Shown here one piece after another: positions 51,659-60,084 of a stretch of DNA of 64,000 nucleotides (position 1 is its first letter; the number at the start of each line of letters is the position of its first letter). Below the pieces are notes generated by a model. It had not been told where the DNA came from, did no database searches, and saw only the letters and a program-made list of their open reading frames with translations. This DNA is from Verrucomicrobiales bacterium (GTDB lineage Bacteria > Verrucomicrobiota > Verrucomicrobiia > Verrucomicrobiales > DEV007), in contig JARGPJ010000012.1 of NCBI GenBank assembly GCA_029212615.1, forward strand, positions 1 through 64,000, read 5' to 3'. The position numbers and the translations under genes are program-made.

Positions 51659-53284
51659 TCAAGTAACCCGGTTATTCAAGGCAAGTCCCTCGCCCAGGAG
51701 AGAAAGAAGCCGCTCCCGGTGAGCCGGTTGACCGGGCTCGAAATAGCTTCCTGCCGCCTTAAACAGGGAATCAAAACGGCGGTCCCAACTAATCGGTTCC
51801 CTTTCAATCACCCCCCTCTTTGAAGCCCACTCAAACCGTCTCCACTCCAGCATCCAGGCGATCAGCGAAGGAAATACTTTCCCTTCTAAACGATTCAGAA
51901 CAAACAGCCACGAAGATCTCTCGGGCAACTCGAACAAACTCTCCGTTGGAACCTCCACCCTGATTCTCACCTCCCATACAGGCCAATCCCGACAAGACGT
52001 TGAGATAAGATCTTTCCAGTTTGCTATCTCGTTTTCACGAAGGAAATAGATTTCGATTTGCCAGGGCGTCTCAACTTCAAACTCAAACCCTGCGCTATCG
52101 AATTGATCAAGCGCACGCCTTGTTTTTTCACCAATTCTCAATGCATCCGCGGCCTCCAACCCTCCTTTCAACTCAATAAGAGCAGGTAACGGGATCGAAG
52201 GAGTGGCATCAACCACCAGTAAGGTAAACGCTTCTTCACAAAACAGTGATCGAATCCGCATCGTGTTCGGATGAGAACTCAAAAAGGGCGACGCCATCTT
52301 TCGATTCACCGATTGAACCAGTGAGTTCTCGAACCAGCCTTCCGGAGGGAGCAGAATTCCGGACCGTTCCCCATCGACCGATGGATCCGGTTGAAGTTTC
52401 GCGACGAAGGGAGACACCTTTCCGCCCTCACCCTTTGAGAAGTTTTCACTCAACATGGCCGGGTACTCGAGGCGGACTTCCTCCACGAGCGCCGACTGCA
52501 GGGGGCCAAGCGGGAGAATGGCCTCTTCATTGGCAGGATGCAGTCCCGGCCTCAATGAATCGAGTTCGCGGCGGACACATCGCTCAAGTTCATCGATCGC
52601 CTCCGACAGGTTCATCTCTTTTCCCCGATGCAGCGACTTCAATAATCTGCGGAATGTTCTGAGCGCCAGGGGATCATAATCTGCGACCGGCTTCGACCAG
52701 CCATCTTTCGCCGCGGCATGAACGCGGGCCACATACTCAACCCAAAAGCAGGCTATTTCGAAATCGGTTTTCGTGACCTCTTCACGAAGAATCAGGAATG
52801 CCGGATGAACCGCCACCTCCAGGCTGACGCCGTTCCTCGATTTAACGAGAAAATCGCTCGAAACAAGGTTGGAGAGTAGCCGCAAGGCTCCCGAGATTTC
52901 ACGAAGAGATGAAACCAGGTCTCGTATCAAGCTTAAGGTTTTGCGAAACGAAGGAGATACCCGGCTCAAATAGCAAGGAAGAGGCTCTCCCTCCAAGGCT
53001 TCCGCCAGGAGTTGGCAATCGCCACCCTCACTGATTCTGAGAGTGCTGAGAAGAAATCCTGAAGCGGGAAGAGAAACCGCTAGATCGAAACGCTGTTGAA
53101 CAGATGGCAGATAGCCCCTTGGCAGGTCACTGATCGAATGCCGGTGAAAACTCCATAGAAGATGGCGATCCCTTCGATTCCCCGCGAAACCAAACTCCCA
53201 ACTTCCGATCATTTCATCGCCCCATTGACGATGAAAGTAGCTGCTCTTTAAAAGCTGATATGGGCTTTTGGTCTCTGAAGTCAT
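51659..53284 (-). CDS. Unknown protein beside the pseudopilus genes
   Basis: A 541-residue protein that matches nothing I know. It has no TM helix or signal peptide. It is rich in Leu, Arg and Trp, with helical blocks (SLIRDLVSSLREISGALRLLSNLVSSDFL, split by charged turns) and a basic, Trp-containing C-terminus (LIAWMLEWRRFEWASKRG). The N-terminus (PYQLLKSSYFHRQWG) contains no obvious nucleotide-binding motif. It ends a minus-strand series beginning with two GspE-type ATPases, GspF and the pseudopilin, so a link with that system is possible. The 100-base gap before it allows an independent unit. Confidence 0.6.
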   Translation of the reverse strand: MTSETKSPYQLLKSSYFHRQWGDEMIGSWEFGFAGNRRDRHLLWSFHRHSISDLPRGYLPSVQQRFDLAVSLPASGFLLSTLRISEGGDCQLLAEALEGEPLPCYLSRVSPSFRKTLSLIRDLVSSLREISGALRLLSNLVSSDFLVKSRNGVSLEVAVHPAFLILREEVTKTDFEIACFWVEYVARVHAAAKDGWSKPVADYDPLALRTFRRLLKSLHRGKEMNLSEAIDELERCVRRELDSLRPGLHPANEEAILPLGPLQSALVEEVRLEYPAMLSENFSKGEGGKVSPFVAKLQPDPSVDGERSGILLPPEGWFENSLVQSVNRKMASPFLSSHPNTMRIRSLFCEEAFTLLVVDATPSIPLPALIELKGGLEAADALRIGEKTRRALDQFDSAGFEFEVETPWQIEIYFLRENEIANWKDLISTSCRDWPVWEVRIRVEVPTESLFELPERSSWLFVLNRLEGKVFPSLIAWMLEWRRFEWASKRGVIEREPISWDRRFDSLFKAAGSYFEPGQPAHRERLLSLLGEGLALNNRVT

Positions 53285-53384
53285 CCTGTTCGGAGACTCA
53301 GACTACACGGAATTCTTAAGGACTCTAGAACCGAATTTACCAGAGAGACCAACTCGCTATAGCGTCCGCCTACCTCCAGCCAGC

Positions 53385-53984
53385 TTAGTTAGCTCCCCAG
53401 TTCGTGATGTATTTCGCTTCATCACCTGGATCGTCCGGATCCGCATCGGCGATCGACCACAAGTCATAGGTCGGATTACGCATCTCCTCGTTGCGTTCAT
53501 CAGGCTTCAAATTCGGAGCTTCTGCGAGATAACGAATCGGGTTGCCGTAGGCATCGATCACCATGTAGCCACCAATATCTGACGCCCGTGGATCGCCGGA
53601 TCCTTCATTCTGAGCCATCGCAAGCTTGGGCACATAAACCTTCTCATCTTTCGAATCACCAGAGAGCTTCGAATCAACCTCTCCATCAAGATTCCAATCC
53701 CCTGAAAGGTGCTTATAGAGCACCTGAGCACCAAGGATACCGGATTGGTCACGATCTCCCGTCGGTGGATTCTGGGGATAAATCCCGTGATCAATCTGAT
53801 AATTGGAAAGACCACCCTCCAATTCCGCAATAAACCCCTCCACCTTTTGACGGTTCACTCGCGCCTGCACACCGGGCAATGAGGCAACCAACAGTCCGGC
53901 GAGAACGACCATGATACCAATCACGGTCATCAATTCCACCATACTGAAACCTGCCTGTGACGCTCTTAAAGATCCTGTTTTCAT
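53385..53984 (-). CDS. Type II secretion/type IV pilus-like pseudopilin (GspG-like)
   Basis: A 199-residue pseudopilin. The prepilin peptidase site is intact (SQAG before FSMVELMTVIGIM, with Phe+1 and Glu+5), followed by the hydrophobic N-helix (about 13-36). The globular part reads IAELEGGLSNYQIDHGIYPQNPP, ending with YDLWSIADADPDDPGDEAKYITNW, the Ca-binding-like Asp/Trp end seen in GspG proteins. The middle region is Asp/Gly-rich. The ATG at 53984 is preceded by A7 and no Shine-Dalgarno. Confidence 0.9.
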   Translation of the reverse strand: MKTGSLRASQAGFSMVELMTVIGIMVVLAGLLVASLPGVQARVNRQKVEGFIAELEGGLSNYQIDHGIYPQNPPTGDRDQSGILGAQVLYKHLSGDWNLDGEVDSKLSGDSKDEKVYVPKLAMAQNEGSGDPRASDIGGYMVIDAYGNPIRYLAEAPNLKPDERNEEMRNPTYDLWSIADADPDDPGDEAKYITNWGAN

Positions 53985-53990
53985 TTTTTT

Positions 53991-54020
53991 ATCTTACTGA
54001 AAAGAGGAGCGGGATGTCAA
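53991..54020 (-). promoter_or_regulatory. Candidate promoter of the pseudopilin gene
   Basis: On the minus strand TTGACA (54020-54015) is a perfect -35, then an 18-base spacer and TAAGAT (53996-53991, 4 of 6). A start about 7 bases downstream would fall on or next to the ATG (53984), so the transcript would be leaderless or nearly so. Confidence 0.45.
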
Positions 54021-54037
54021 TACAATGTAAATCCCGC
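54009..54037 (-). other. Hairpin between gspF-like and pseudopilin genes
   Basis: GCGGGAT (54009-54015) and ATCCCGC (54031-54037) form a seven-pair stem with a 15-base loop in the 67-base gap. It overlaps the -35 of the pseudopilin promoter. It may terminate the upstream unit or stabilise a processed end, so that pseudopilin can be made in excess. Confidence 0.5.
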
Positions 54038-54051
54038 CGCCTCATCAATGA

Positions 54052-55317
54052 TTAACCGGACTGGTTGTTCATCTCCGTGATGATGGAGATCATCGGCATA
54101 AAGAGTGCGACCACGATGGTTCCCACAATTCCGGCGAGAAGGACGATCATGATTGGCTCAATCATGGAAGTCATCGCGTCCACCGCGTTATCCACTTCGT
54201 CATCGTAAACATCGGCAATTTTAAGCAGCATATCGGGCAGCTGACCGGTCTCTTCACCGACATCGACCATACTGATCACCATGGGAGGGAAAATCCGGCT
54301 CGCTTCCAGCGGAGCGACAACAGATTCACCTTCTTTGACCGCCTCATGGACTTTATCGATCGCATCAGCGACGATAATATTGCCAGCGGTATCGCGGGTA
54401 ATATTCAAGGCCTGCAGAATCGGAACACCACTCGTTACGAGCGTTCCCAGGGTGCGGGTGAAGCGGGAAATAGCACTCTTCAACTGCACTGGTCCGAAAA
54501 CTGGAAAGTACAACTTCCAGCGATCAATCACCCGGCTACCGACCTTGGTTCGCGAGAAGAGAATCCAGCCAGTATAGAAGACGGCACCGCCAATCAGCAG
54601 GATGAGCCACTTATCCTGAACCCAACGGCTCATTCCGATTACCACCTGTGTGATCGCCGGCAACGGTTTGTCGCCGAGCATTTCTTCAAAGATACGCTCA
54701 AACCGGGGAACAATCACCGCCATAAGGAAGACGAGAATACCGACAGCAATCACGATCACGATAATTGGATAAACCATCGCCGCCACGATGCGGTTCTTCA
54801 GCTTCTGTGCTTTTTCAGAGTATTCCGCGAGACGAACGAGAACCAATTCAAGAACACCGCCAAGCTCACCGGCTTTGACCATGTTGACATAAAGTTTATC
54901 AAACACCTTCGGGTGCTGCCCAAGACTCTCCGAAAAGGTGGAACCACCGGCCACGGCATCAGCAAGGTGATTGATCGTTCCCGCCATGACACGGTTCTTT
55001 TCCTGTTTTCCAAGAACCGAAAGCCCTCGAAGAAGCGGCAGCCCTGCATCGACAAGCGTCGCAAGCTGTCGCGTAAAAATCATGAGGACCTTGCCGTTAA
55101 CTTTTCCGCCTTTGGTGGAAGCTTTTCCTTTTTGCCCCTTCTTAACCTTCCGCTTCGCACTCCCCGAAACGCCCCCCTTGCCTGCCGCTGTCACCTGAGT
55201 CGGGTAAAGACCGGACTTCCTCAGTTGTGAAATGGCATCTGCCTCATCACTGGCTTTAATCGAGCCGGTGGTTTCCTCGCCCTTAGCATCCAAGGCAATG
55301 TATTCGAAATTCGCCAT
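54052..55317 (-). CDS. GspF/PilC-type inner-membrane platform protein
   Basis: The polytopic platform of type II secretion or type IV pilus systems, 421 residues with two T2SSF domains. TM helices are around 180-210, 225-250 and 390-410, and motifs include IFTRQLATLVDAGLPLLRGL and a repeat TRTLGTLVTSGVPILQALN. Compared with E. coli PulF/PilC, residues about 45-75 hold a Lys/Gly-rich insertion (GSAKRKVKKGQKGKASTKGG) before the first domain. It is followed downstream by the pseudopilin and preceded by the two GspE-type genes. Confidence 0.92.
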   Translation of the reverse strand: MANFEYIALDAKGEETTGSIKASDEADAISQLRKSGLYPTQVTAAGKGGVSGSAKRKVKKGQKGKASTKGGKVNGKVLMIFTRQLATLVDAGLPLLRGLSVLGKQEKNRVMAGTINHLADAVAGGSTFSESLGQHPKVFDKLYVNMVKAGELGGVLELVLVRLAEYSEKAQKLKNRIVAAMVYPIIVIVIAVGILVFLMAVIVPRFERIFEEMLGDKPLPAITQVVIGMSRWVQDKWLILLIGGAVFYTGWILFSRTKVGSRVIDRWKLYFPVFGPVQLKSAISRFTRTLGTLVTSGVPILQALNITRDTAGNIIVADAIDKVHEAVKEGESVVAPLEASRIFPPMVISMVDVGEETGQLPDMLLKIADVYDDEVDNAVDAMTSMIEPIMIVLLAGIVGTIVVALFMPMISIITEMNNQSG

Positions 55318-55412
55318 AGTGTTTAATTCTCGCGTTTACGTTCTTTAAATCGGTGTCGTTTTACAATTTCGGCGGAACTCCTGTCGAATGAATTCGACTG
55401 AAGTCATGCCCA

Positions 55413-57107
55413 TTAAGTGTATTTCAGCACCTCTTCAATAGAGGTGATTCCCTGAAAAATATTCCTGAGTCCGTCCTCACGGAGAGTCTTCATTCCCAAC
55501 TCCTGAGCTTTCTGCTTGAGAACAACAGTCGCCGCCCGCTCCGCGATCATTTCCCGGATTGGATCACTCATGTCAAGAAGCTCAAAGAGCCCCTGGCGAC
55601 CTTTATATCCTGTGTCATTGCAGACGTCGCATCCCTGGCCCGTATAGAAATCGTTCCCCCCGATATCTGCTTCACTGAGACCCAACTGCTTCAACACCGC
55701 AGCCGTCGGCTTGTAGGAAACCTTACATTCCTGGCAAATTCGACGCAGAAGTCGCTGTCCGAGGACACCTTCCAGAGTCGCCGCGACGAGGAAAGGTTCG
55801 CAACCCATGTCGATCAGTCGTGTCACCGCACCGGGGGAGTCATTTGTGTGGAGTGTCGAAAGAACCAGGTGACCAGTTAGAGATGCCTGAATCGCAATCT
55901 GCGCCGTCTCAAGATCTCGCATCTCTCCCACGAGAATACGATCCGGATCCTGTCGAAGGAAGGCACGAAGCACCCGGCCGAAGTTCAACCCGATCGCCTC
56001 ATTCACCGGAACCTGCATGATTCCATCGATGTCGTACTCCACCGGATCCTCAGCCGTAAGAAGCTTCGAATCCTCCGTATTGATTCGTCGCAGACAAGCG
56101 TAGAGCGTCGTTGTTTTCCCCGCTCCGGTCGGTCCGGTGCAGATAAAAATCCCGTTCGGCTTAACAATCGTGTCCGTGATGTATTCGAAAAGATCAGGGG
56201 TCAGGTTAAGCGCTTCCAGATCAAGGTTTACATTTGAACGGTCAAGAACCCGGAGAACGACACTTTCACCGAAAGCAGTTGGGAGGGTCGAAACCCGCAT
56301 ATCAATCGGCTGGCCGTTGATCTCCTTCGTGATACGCCCATCCTGCGGCAAGCGGGTTTCCGCAATATTAAGGCCTGACATGACCTTAATCCGAGAAACG
56401 ATTGCCTGCTTCAAGTGCTGAGGAGGGGGTGCCATCTCGTAGAGGGCACCATCAACCCGGTAACGGATTTTAAAGTCAGCCTCAAAAGGCTCAAAGTGGA
56501 CATCAGAAGCTTTCTCCTTAATCGCCTGATAGAGAACGAGATCTACGTAGCGAATAATGGGCGCCGAATTGGACTCCTCTTCAAGGTCATCCTCCGAAAT
56601 TGCCGCCACTTCCGCCCGAATCTGGGCGAGAGCATCACTCTCCCCGCCTCCCGGACTTCCGTCGGCAGCATCTCCACCTCCGCCGTAGTAAAAACGATCG
56701 ATGAGCGCCGCAATCTGTTCCGGTGGAGCCACCGCCGGTACAATCGCCTGGTTTAAGGAGAATCCGAGTTCCTCAAGATTCTGAGGATCCAGCGGATTCG
56801 CGATCGCGACCTGGAGTCCCGTTTCCAAAAACTGAATCGGAATCACCTGGTAGAGCTTGGCGGTTCCGGCCGGCACCGCTTTGAGCACCTGAGGAGCGGG
56901 CTCAAAGTCCGTTAGATCATAAAACTCACCACCAATGTCCTGAGCCACGAGCTGGAAGAGCTGATCCCTTTGGATCACGCCCATCTCCTCCACTGCATAG
57001 GTGATATCGTTCTCACTTTCATTCGCCGCGGCGATGTAATCGCCACGCTGTGAATCATCGATAAGTCCCCTTGAGATCAGAAGATCAATTACGCTTTCAA
57101 CCGTCAT
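55413..57107 (-). CDS. GspE/PilB-type secretion ATPase (second copy)
   Basis: 564-residue hexameric ATPase. An N-terminal MshEN-like domain (about 1-140) is followed by the core with Walker A GPTGAGKTTTLY (around residue 330), an Asp box (LLTAEDPVEYDIDGIMQ), Walker B (ILVGEMRDLETA) and a His box (TGHLVLSTLHTND). The four-cysteine zinc element (CQEC and CDVC, far apart) near residue 460-500 is complete. It begins 40 bases after the first GspE-type gene ends. Confidence 0.93.
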   Translation of the reverse strand: MTVESVIDLLISRGLIDDSQRGDYIAAANESENDITYAVEEMGVIQRDQLFQLVAQDIGGEFYDLTDFEPAPQVLKAVPAGTAKLYQVIPIQFLETGLQVAIANPLDPQNLEELGFSLNQAIVPAVAPPEQIAALIDRFYYGGGGDAADGSPGGGESDALAQIRAEVAAISEDDLEEESNSAPIIRYVDLVLYQAIKEKASDVHFEPFEADFKIRYRVDGALYEMAPPPQHLKQAIVSRIKVMSGLNIAETRLPQDGRITKEINGQPIDMRVSTLPTAFGESVVLRVLDRSNVNLDLEALNLTPDLFEYITDTIVKPNGIFICTGPTGAGKTTTLYACLRRINTEDSKLLTAEDPVEYDIDGIMQVPVNEAIGLNFGRVLRAFLRQDPDRILVGEMRDLETAQIAIQASLTGHLVLSTLHTNDSPGAVTRLIDMGCEPFLVAATLEGVLGQRLLRRICQECKVSYKPTAAVLKQLGLSEADIGGNDFYTGQGCDVCNDTGYKGRQGLFELLDMSDPIREMIAERAATVVLKQKAQELGMKTLREDGLRNIFQGITSIEEVLKYT

Positions 57108-57147
57108 ATACCTGAAAAATACTGGATTATTACTATTCCCTTCCCGC

Positions 57148-58827
57148 TCAGTCTGAGTCGGACATGGTTACGCGAATGACCTCTGAGGCCGTCGTTGTTC
57201 CGGCGAGCACTTTACGAACACCATCCTCCCGCAGCGTCCGCATTCCGAGTTCGCGAGCCCGCTTCCTCAATCCTGCCGTCGACTCATCCGCATTGACAAG
57301 GAGACGCATCTCTTCGTCGATATTAAAGATTTCAAAGAGGCCTTTCCGACCTTTATACCCAGTCATTCGGCAGGTGCGACAACCTTCACCCATTTTGACC
57401 TCCGCCTTGGCGAGCTGTTCCTGGGTCAGGGAGAGTGCTCTGATATCTTTCTCCGTCAGAGTTCCCTCAGTTTGGCAATCCGGACAAATCGTCCGGACCA
57501 GGCGCTGAGCCATGATCGATCGAACCGCACTCGCGATGAGGAATTTCTTCACCCCGATATCGGCGAGACGAGCCACCGCACCCGGTGCATCATTGGTGTG
57601 AAGAGTACTGAACACAAGGTGACCGGTAAGTGAGGCATTGATTGCGATCGAAGCGGTCTCCAAGTCACGAATCTCACCAATCATGATAATATTCGGCGCC
57701 TGTCGAAGAATGGCACGAAGTGCAGCCGCGAATGTCATCCCGATCGACTCTTTCACCTGAACCTGGTTGATCCCTGAAAGCAGATACTCCACCGGATCTT
57801 CAACCGTGATGATTTTGCGGTCGGACTTGTTAATCGCGTTTAAACAAGCGTAAAGCGTTGTCGTCTTACCGGAACCGGTAGGACCCGTCACCAGAATAAT
57901 ACCGTCCGGAAGTCGGATCAGCTCATTGAAGGTCGCCTGATCATCACTGAAGAAACCGAGCTGCGGAAGACCGATCGTCAGTGAGCTCTTATCAAGAATA
58001 CGCATGACGATGCTTTCACCACAGGAGGTGGGAACCGTCGACACACGAAGATCGAGGTCACCGGTACCGAACTTTGCCTGAATCCGGCCATCCTGCGGGA
58101 GTCGCTTCTCGGAAATCGCCATGGTTCCCGTCATGATCTTGATCCGACTGACAACAGACGAAAGAAGTCGCAGGGGGTGACTCTGAACTTTGTGGAGCGA
58201 TCCATCGATGCGATAGCGAACACGCATCTCTTCCTCCATCGGCTCGATATGAATATCCGAAGCCCGATTCTGGTAAGCTTCCTGAAGAATCTGATACACC
58301 AGCTTAATGATCGGAGCATCTCCGTCACCGCCCGTTTCGCCAGCCTGAGGAACCACCGCGTTCGCATCCAGCTTCTTGATTTGATCGGCATCGAGCTCGT
58401 TCTGGTAGAAGTCCAGCTGACGCTGCTTGATCGCAGATTCCGATGCGACAACAAATTCAGGCTCAACCGAAAGAACGTGGCGGACCGAATCCAGCGCGTC
58501 GAAATCGAGCGGATCAGTCACTGCGATCACGAGCGACCCTCCGCCTTCTGCAATCGGAACGATGCCAAAGCGAACCGCCGAATCTGCCGGCACATGCTGT
58601 CCCACAGATGGATCGACATCCAGCTTTCGCAGATCGACATAGTCCATCCCCGCATTGGTAGCGAGAACTTCGGCGATCTGCTCGTCGTTAATGATATTGA
58701 GAGCCAGAAGGCCCTCAAGAGTGGAGTCCTGTGCGCTTTTCTTGTGACTTACATCTTCAAGTGCGGCTTCATCGAACAGATGAGCCTCCTGCAACAGATC
58801 AAGAAGGTAGGATTCGTTCGAGTACAA
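57148..58827 (-). CDS. GspE/PilB-type secretion ATPase (first copy)
   Basis: 559-residue paralogue of the neighbouring ATPase with the same layout: an N-terminal MshEN-like domain (about 1-140, LLDLLQEAHLFDE), Walker A GPTGSGKTTTLY, Asp box VEDPVEYLLSGI, Walker B IMIGEIRDLETA, His box HLVFSTLHTND, and zinc cysteines (CPDC and CRTC). Both copies look active. The similarity suggests an ancient tandem duplication, perhaps with different substrates (extension against retraction, or two pili). It is the first gene of the cluster; the transpeptidase-like gene lies 151 bases upstream. Confidence 0.93.
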   Translation of the reverse strand: MYSNESYLLDLLQEAHLFDEAALEDVSHKKSAQDSTLEGLLALNIINDEQIAEVLATNAGMDYVDLRKLDVDPSVGQHVPADSAVRFGIVPIAEGGGSLVIAVTDPLDFDALDSVRHVLSVEPEFVVASESAIKQRQLDFYQNELDADQIKKLDANAVVPQAGETGGDGDAPIIKLVYQILQEAYQNRASDIHIEPMEEEMRVRYRIDGSLHKVQSHPLRLLSSVVSRIKIMTGTMAISEKRLPQDGRIQAKFGTGDLDLRVSTVPTSCGESIVMRILDKSSLTIGLPQLGFFSDDQATFNELIRLPDGIILVTGPTGSGKTTTLYACLNAINKSDRKIITVEDPVEYLLSGINQVQVKESIGMTFAAALRAILRQAPNIIMIGEIRDLETASIAINASLTGHLVFSTLHTNDAPGAVARLADIGVKKFLIASAVRSIMAQRLVRTICPDCQTEGTLTEKDIRALSLTQEQLAKAEVKMGEGCRTCRMTGYKGRKGLFEIFNIDEEMRLLVNADESTAGLRKRARELGMRTLREDGVRKVLAGTTTASEVIRVTMSDSD

Positions 58828-58978
58828 GGCTTAAAAAGGAGTTCTTGTTAAAGAGTAGGGAGTCGACTGAAGTCGAAAACACAGATCGGATACTGGACCT
58901 CGACCTGTGCGGACCGGCACCGTAGAGGATTCATTCCCTGACGGGAAGAAAAAAACACAGGAAATCTGAATTTAACAA

Positions 58979-59971
58979 TCAGTGCAGGAGGAAGACGTAT
59001 TCCCCCCCGGTCACGTGGACATCAGGAGGAAGATTTACGTTCTCGAAAAAATCGTATCCTTCTTTCAATTTCACCCAGAAATCCATCCACTTCGGTTGCC
59101 TGCTCCACTCCTTAACCATTCGCTGATCAGTCATGCGAAAAGGGAAGGCATTCACTCGAAAATACGGCTGCCCCGATTCGAGAGCACAATGGGCAAGAGT
59201 GTAGACTTCATTCATGTCGCTTTCCGATAGGACGTAGGAACCATGAGACTCTTCCCCTGCACGCACCATTATTTCGCTTCCGCTTCTTCCATGAAGACTA
59301 TCATAATCATTAGGGTAGCCGAGATCGAATCCCAGATGATGGCGAGTTTCAGGACGCATTCTCGAAGTCGAAACAAAGTAAAACCCTTCCGGTGTCTGGC
59401 CATCACCCTCCTTCTGCTTTGGCCCCGTTTTCCCTGACCAATCAATGATCCGATAAATCTTAAAGAGCGTGTAGCCCGGCTTCCCGGGAGCTTTCAGCCA
59501 AACTTCCAGTTCCCGCTCCTCTTTAAAAATACGAACAAACAGGGGGTTTCCCAGCGACAGGCCCATCTTCCCGAGTTCACCATTCAGTCTTTCACCGGTC
59601 TCTTTTATAATCGCCACCGCGGGAACCGGGGGGATCGCATCGTTCAGCCCGTAATGAGGCTGATTTGCTGCTCCAGTGGCCCCCATCGTTCCCGGCAGCA
59701 TCCCCTGCAGGAGTCGAATTGTATTCGAGGCAAGAGGGTAAGGCACTTGATCCAACCCTGTTGAATCAACCTGCTCTTCAGCGCGGCCGGAAACAGGATC
59801 CGGAGTCGAAAGGGGAGCCATTTTGAGGCGGCCCGAAAGTCTCTCCACCTTCCCATACAGGCGATGGCTGCGCTCTTCGTCAGCCCGCCAATCCAGCAAA
59901 TCCTTCACCAGCCAGGGGGAAGCAATCCCCGCGGCGATGAGAAAAGTGGAAATGAGAACCCTTGCGATCAT
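58979..59971 (-). CDS. YafK-like L,D-transpeptidase with catalytic Cys replaced by Ser
   Basis: A 330-residue exported protein (N-terminal signal/anchor MIARVLISTFLIAAGIA) whose C-terminal half follows the YafK/DpaA class: WSGKTGPKQKEGDGQTPEGFYFV, LGFDLGYPNDYDSLHGRSGSEIMVR, and VNAFPFRMTD. In this class the motif ends IGCYAMT, but here it reads His243-Gly-Ser245-Tyr (SHGSYVLS). The codon is TCC (59237-59239), so the thiol nucleophile is lost. It may be an inactive peptidoglycan-binding relative, or a serine-dependent variant. The region 30-140 is linker-like. Confidence 0.85.
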   Translation of the reverse strand: MIARVLISTFLIAAGIASPWLVKDLLDWRADEERSHRLYGKVERLSGRLKMAPLSTPDPVSGRAEEQVDSTGLDQVPYPLASNTIRLLQGMLPGTMGATGAANQPHYGLNDAIPPVPAVAIIKETGERLNGELGKMGLSLGNPLFVRIFKEERELEVWLKAPGKPGYTLFKIYRIIDWSGKTGPKQKEGDGQTPEGFYFVSTSRMRPETRHHLGFDLGYPNDYDSLHGRSGSEIMVRAGEESHGSYVLSESDMNEVYTLAHCALESGQPYFRVNAFPFRMTDQRMVKEWSRQPKWMDFWVKLKEGYDFFENVNLPPDVHVTGGEYVFLLH

Positions 59972-60002
59972 TATAAATATTATATTAACTAATTATAAAT
60001 AT
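59970..60002. repeat. 11-bp direct repeat with 22-bp period between divergent genes
   Basis: ATTATAAATAT occurs at 59970-59980 and 59992-60002, exactly two helical turns apart. It lies in the region between the divergent YafK-like and mtnP genes and overlaps the YafK-like start codon. It may be a protein-binding site or only AT-rich promoter DNA. Confidence 0.4.
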
Positions 60003-60084
60003 CAAGGAAGTCAAGATTTAGAGGGGTTTGCGATGGGATTTCCGACTTGGATTGAAGATTGCTTGAATTACCCTCTCGCAGAAT

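Noticed and set aside
54346..55230. 294-codon open frame opposite the GspF-like gene
   Set aside because: Antisense to a clearly conserved gene, with His/Asn/Arg-rich composition typical of a shadow frame.
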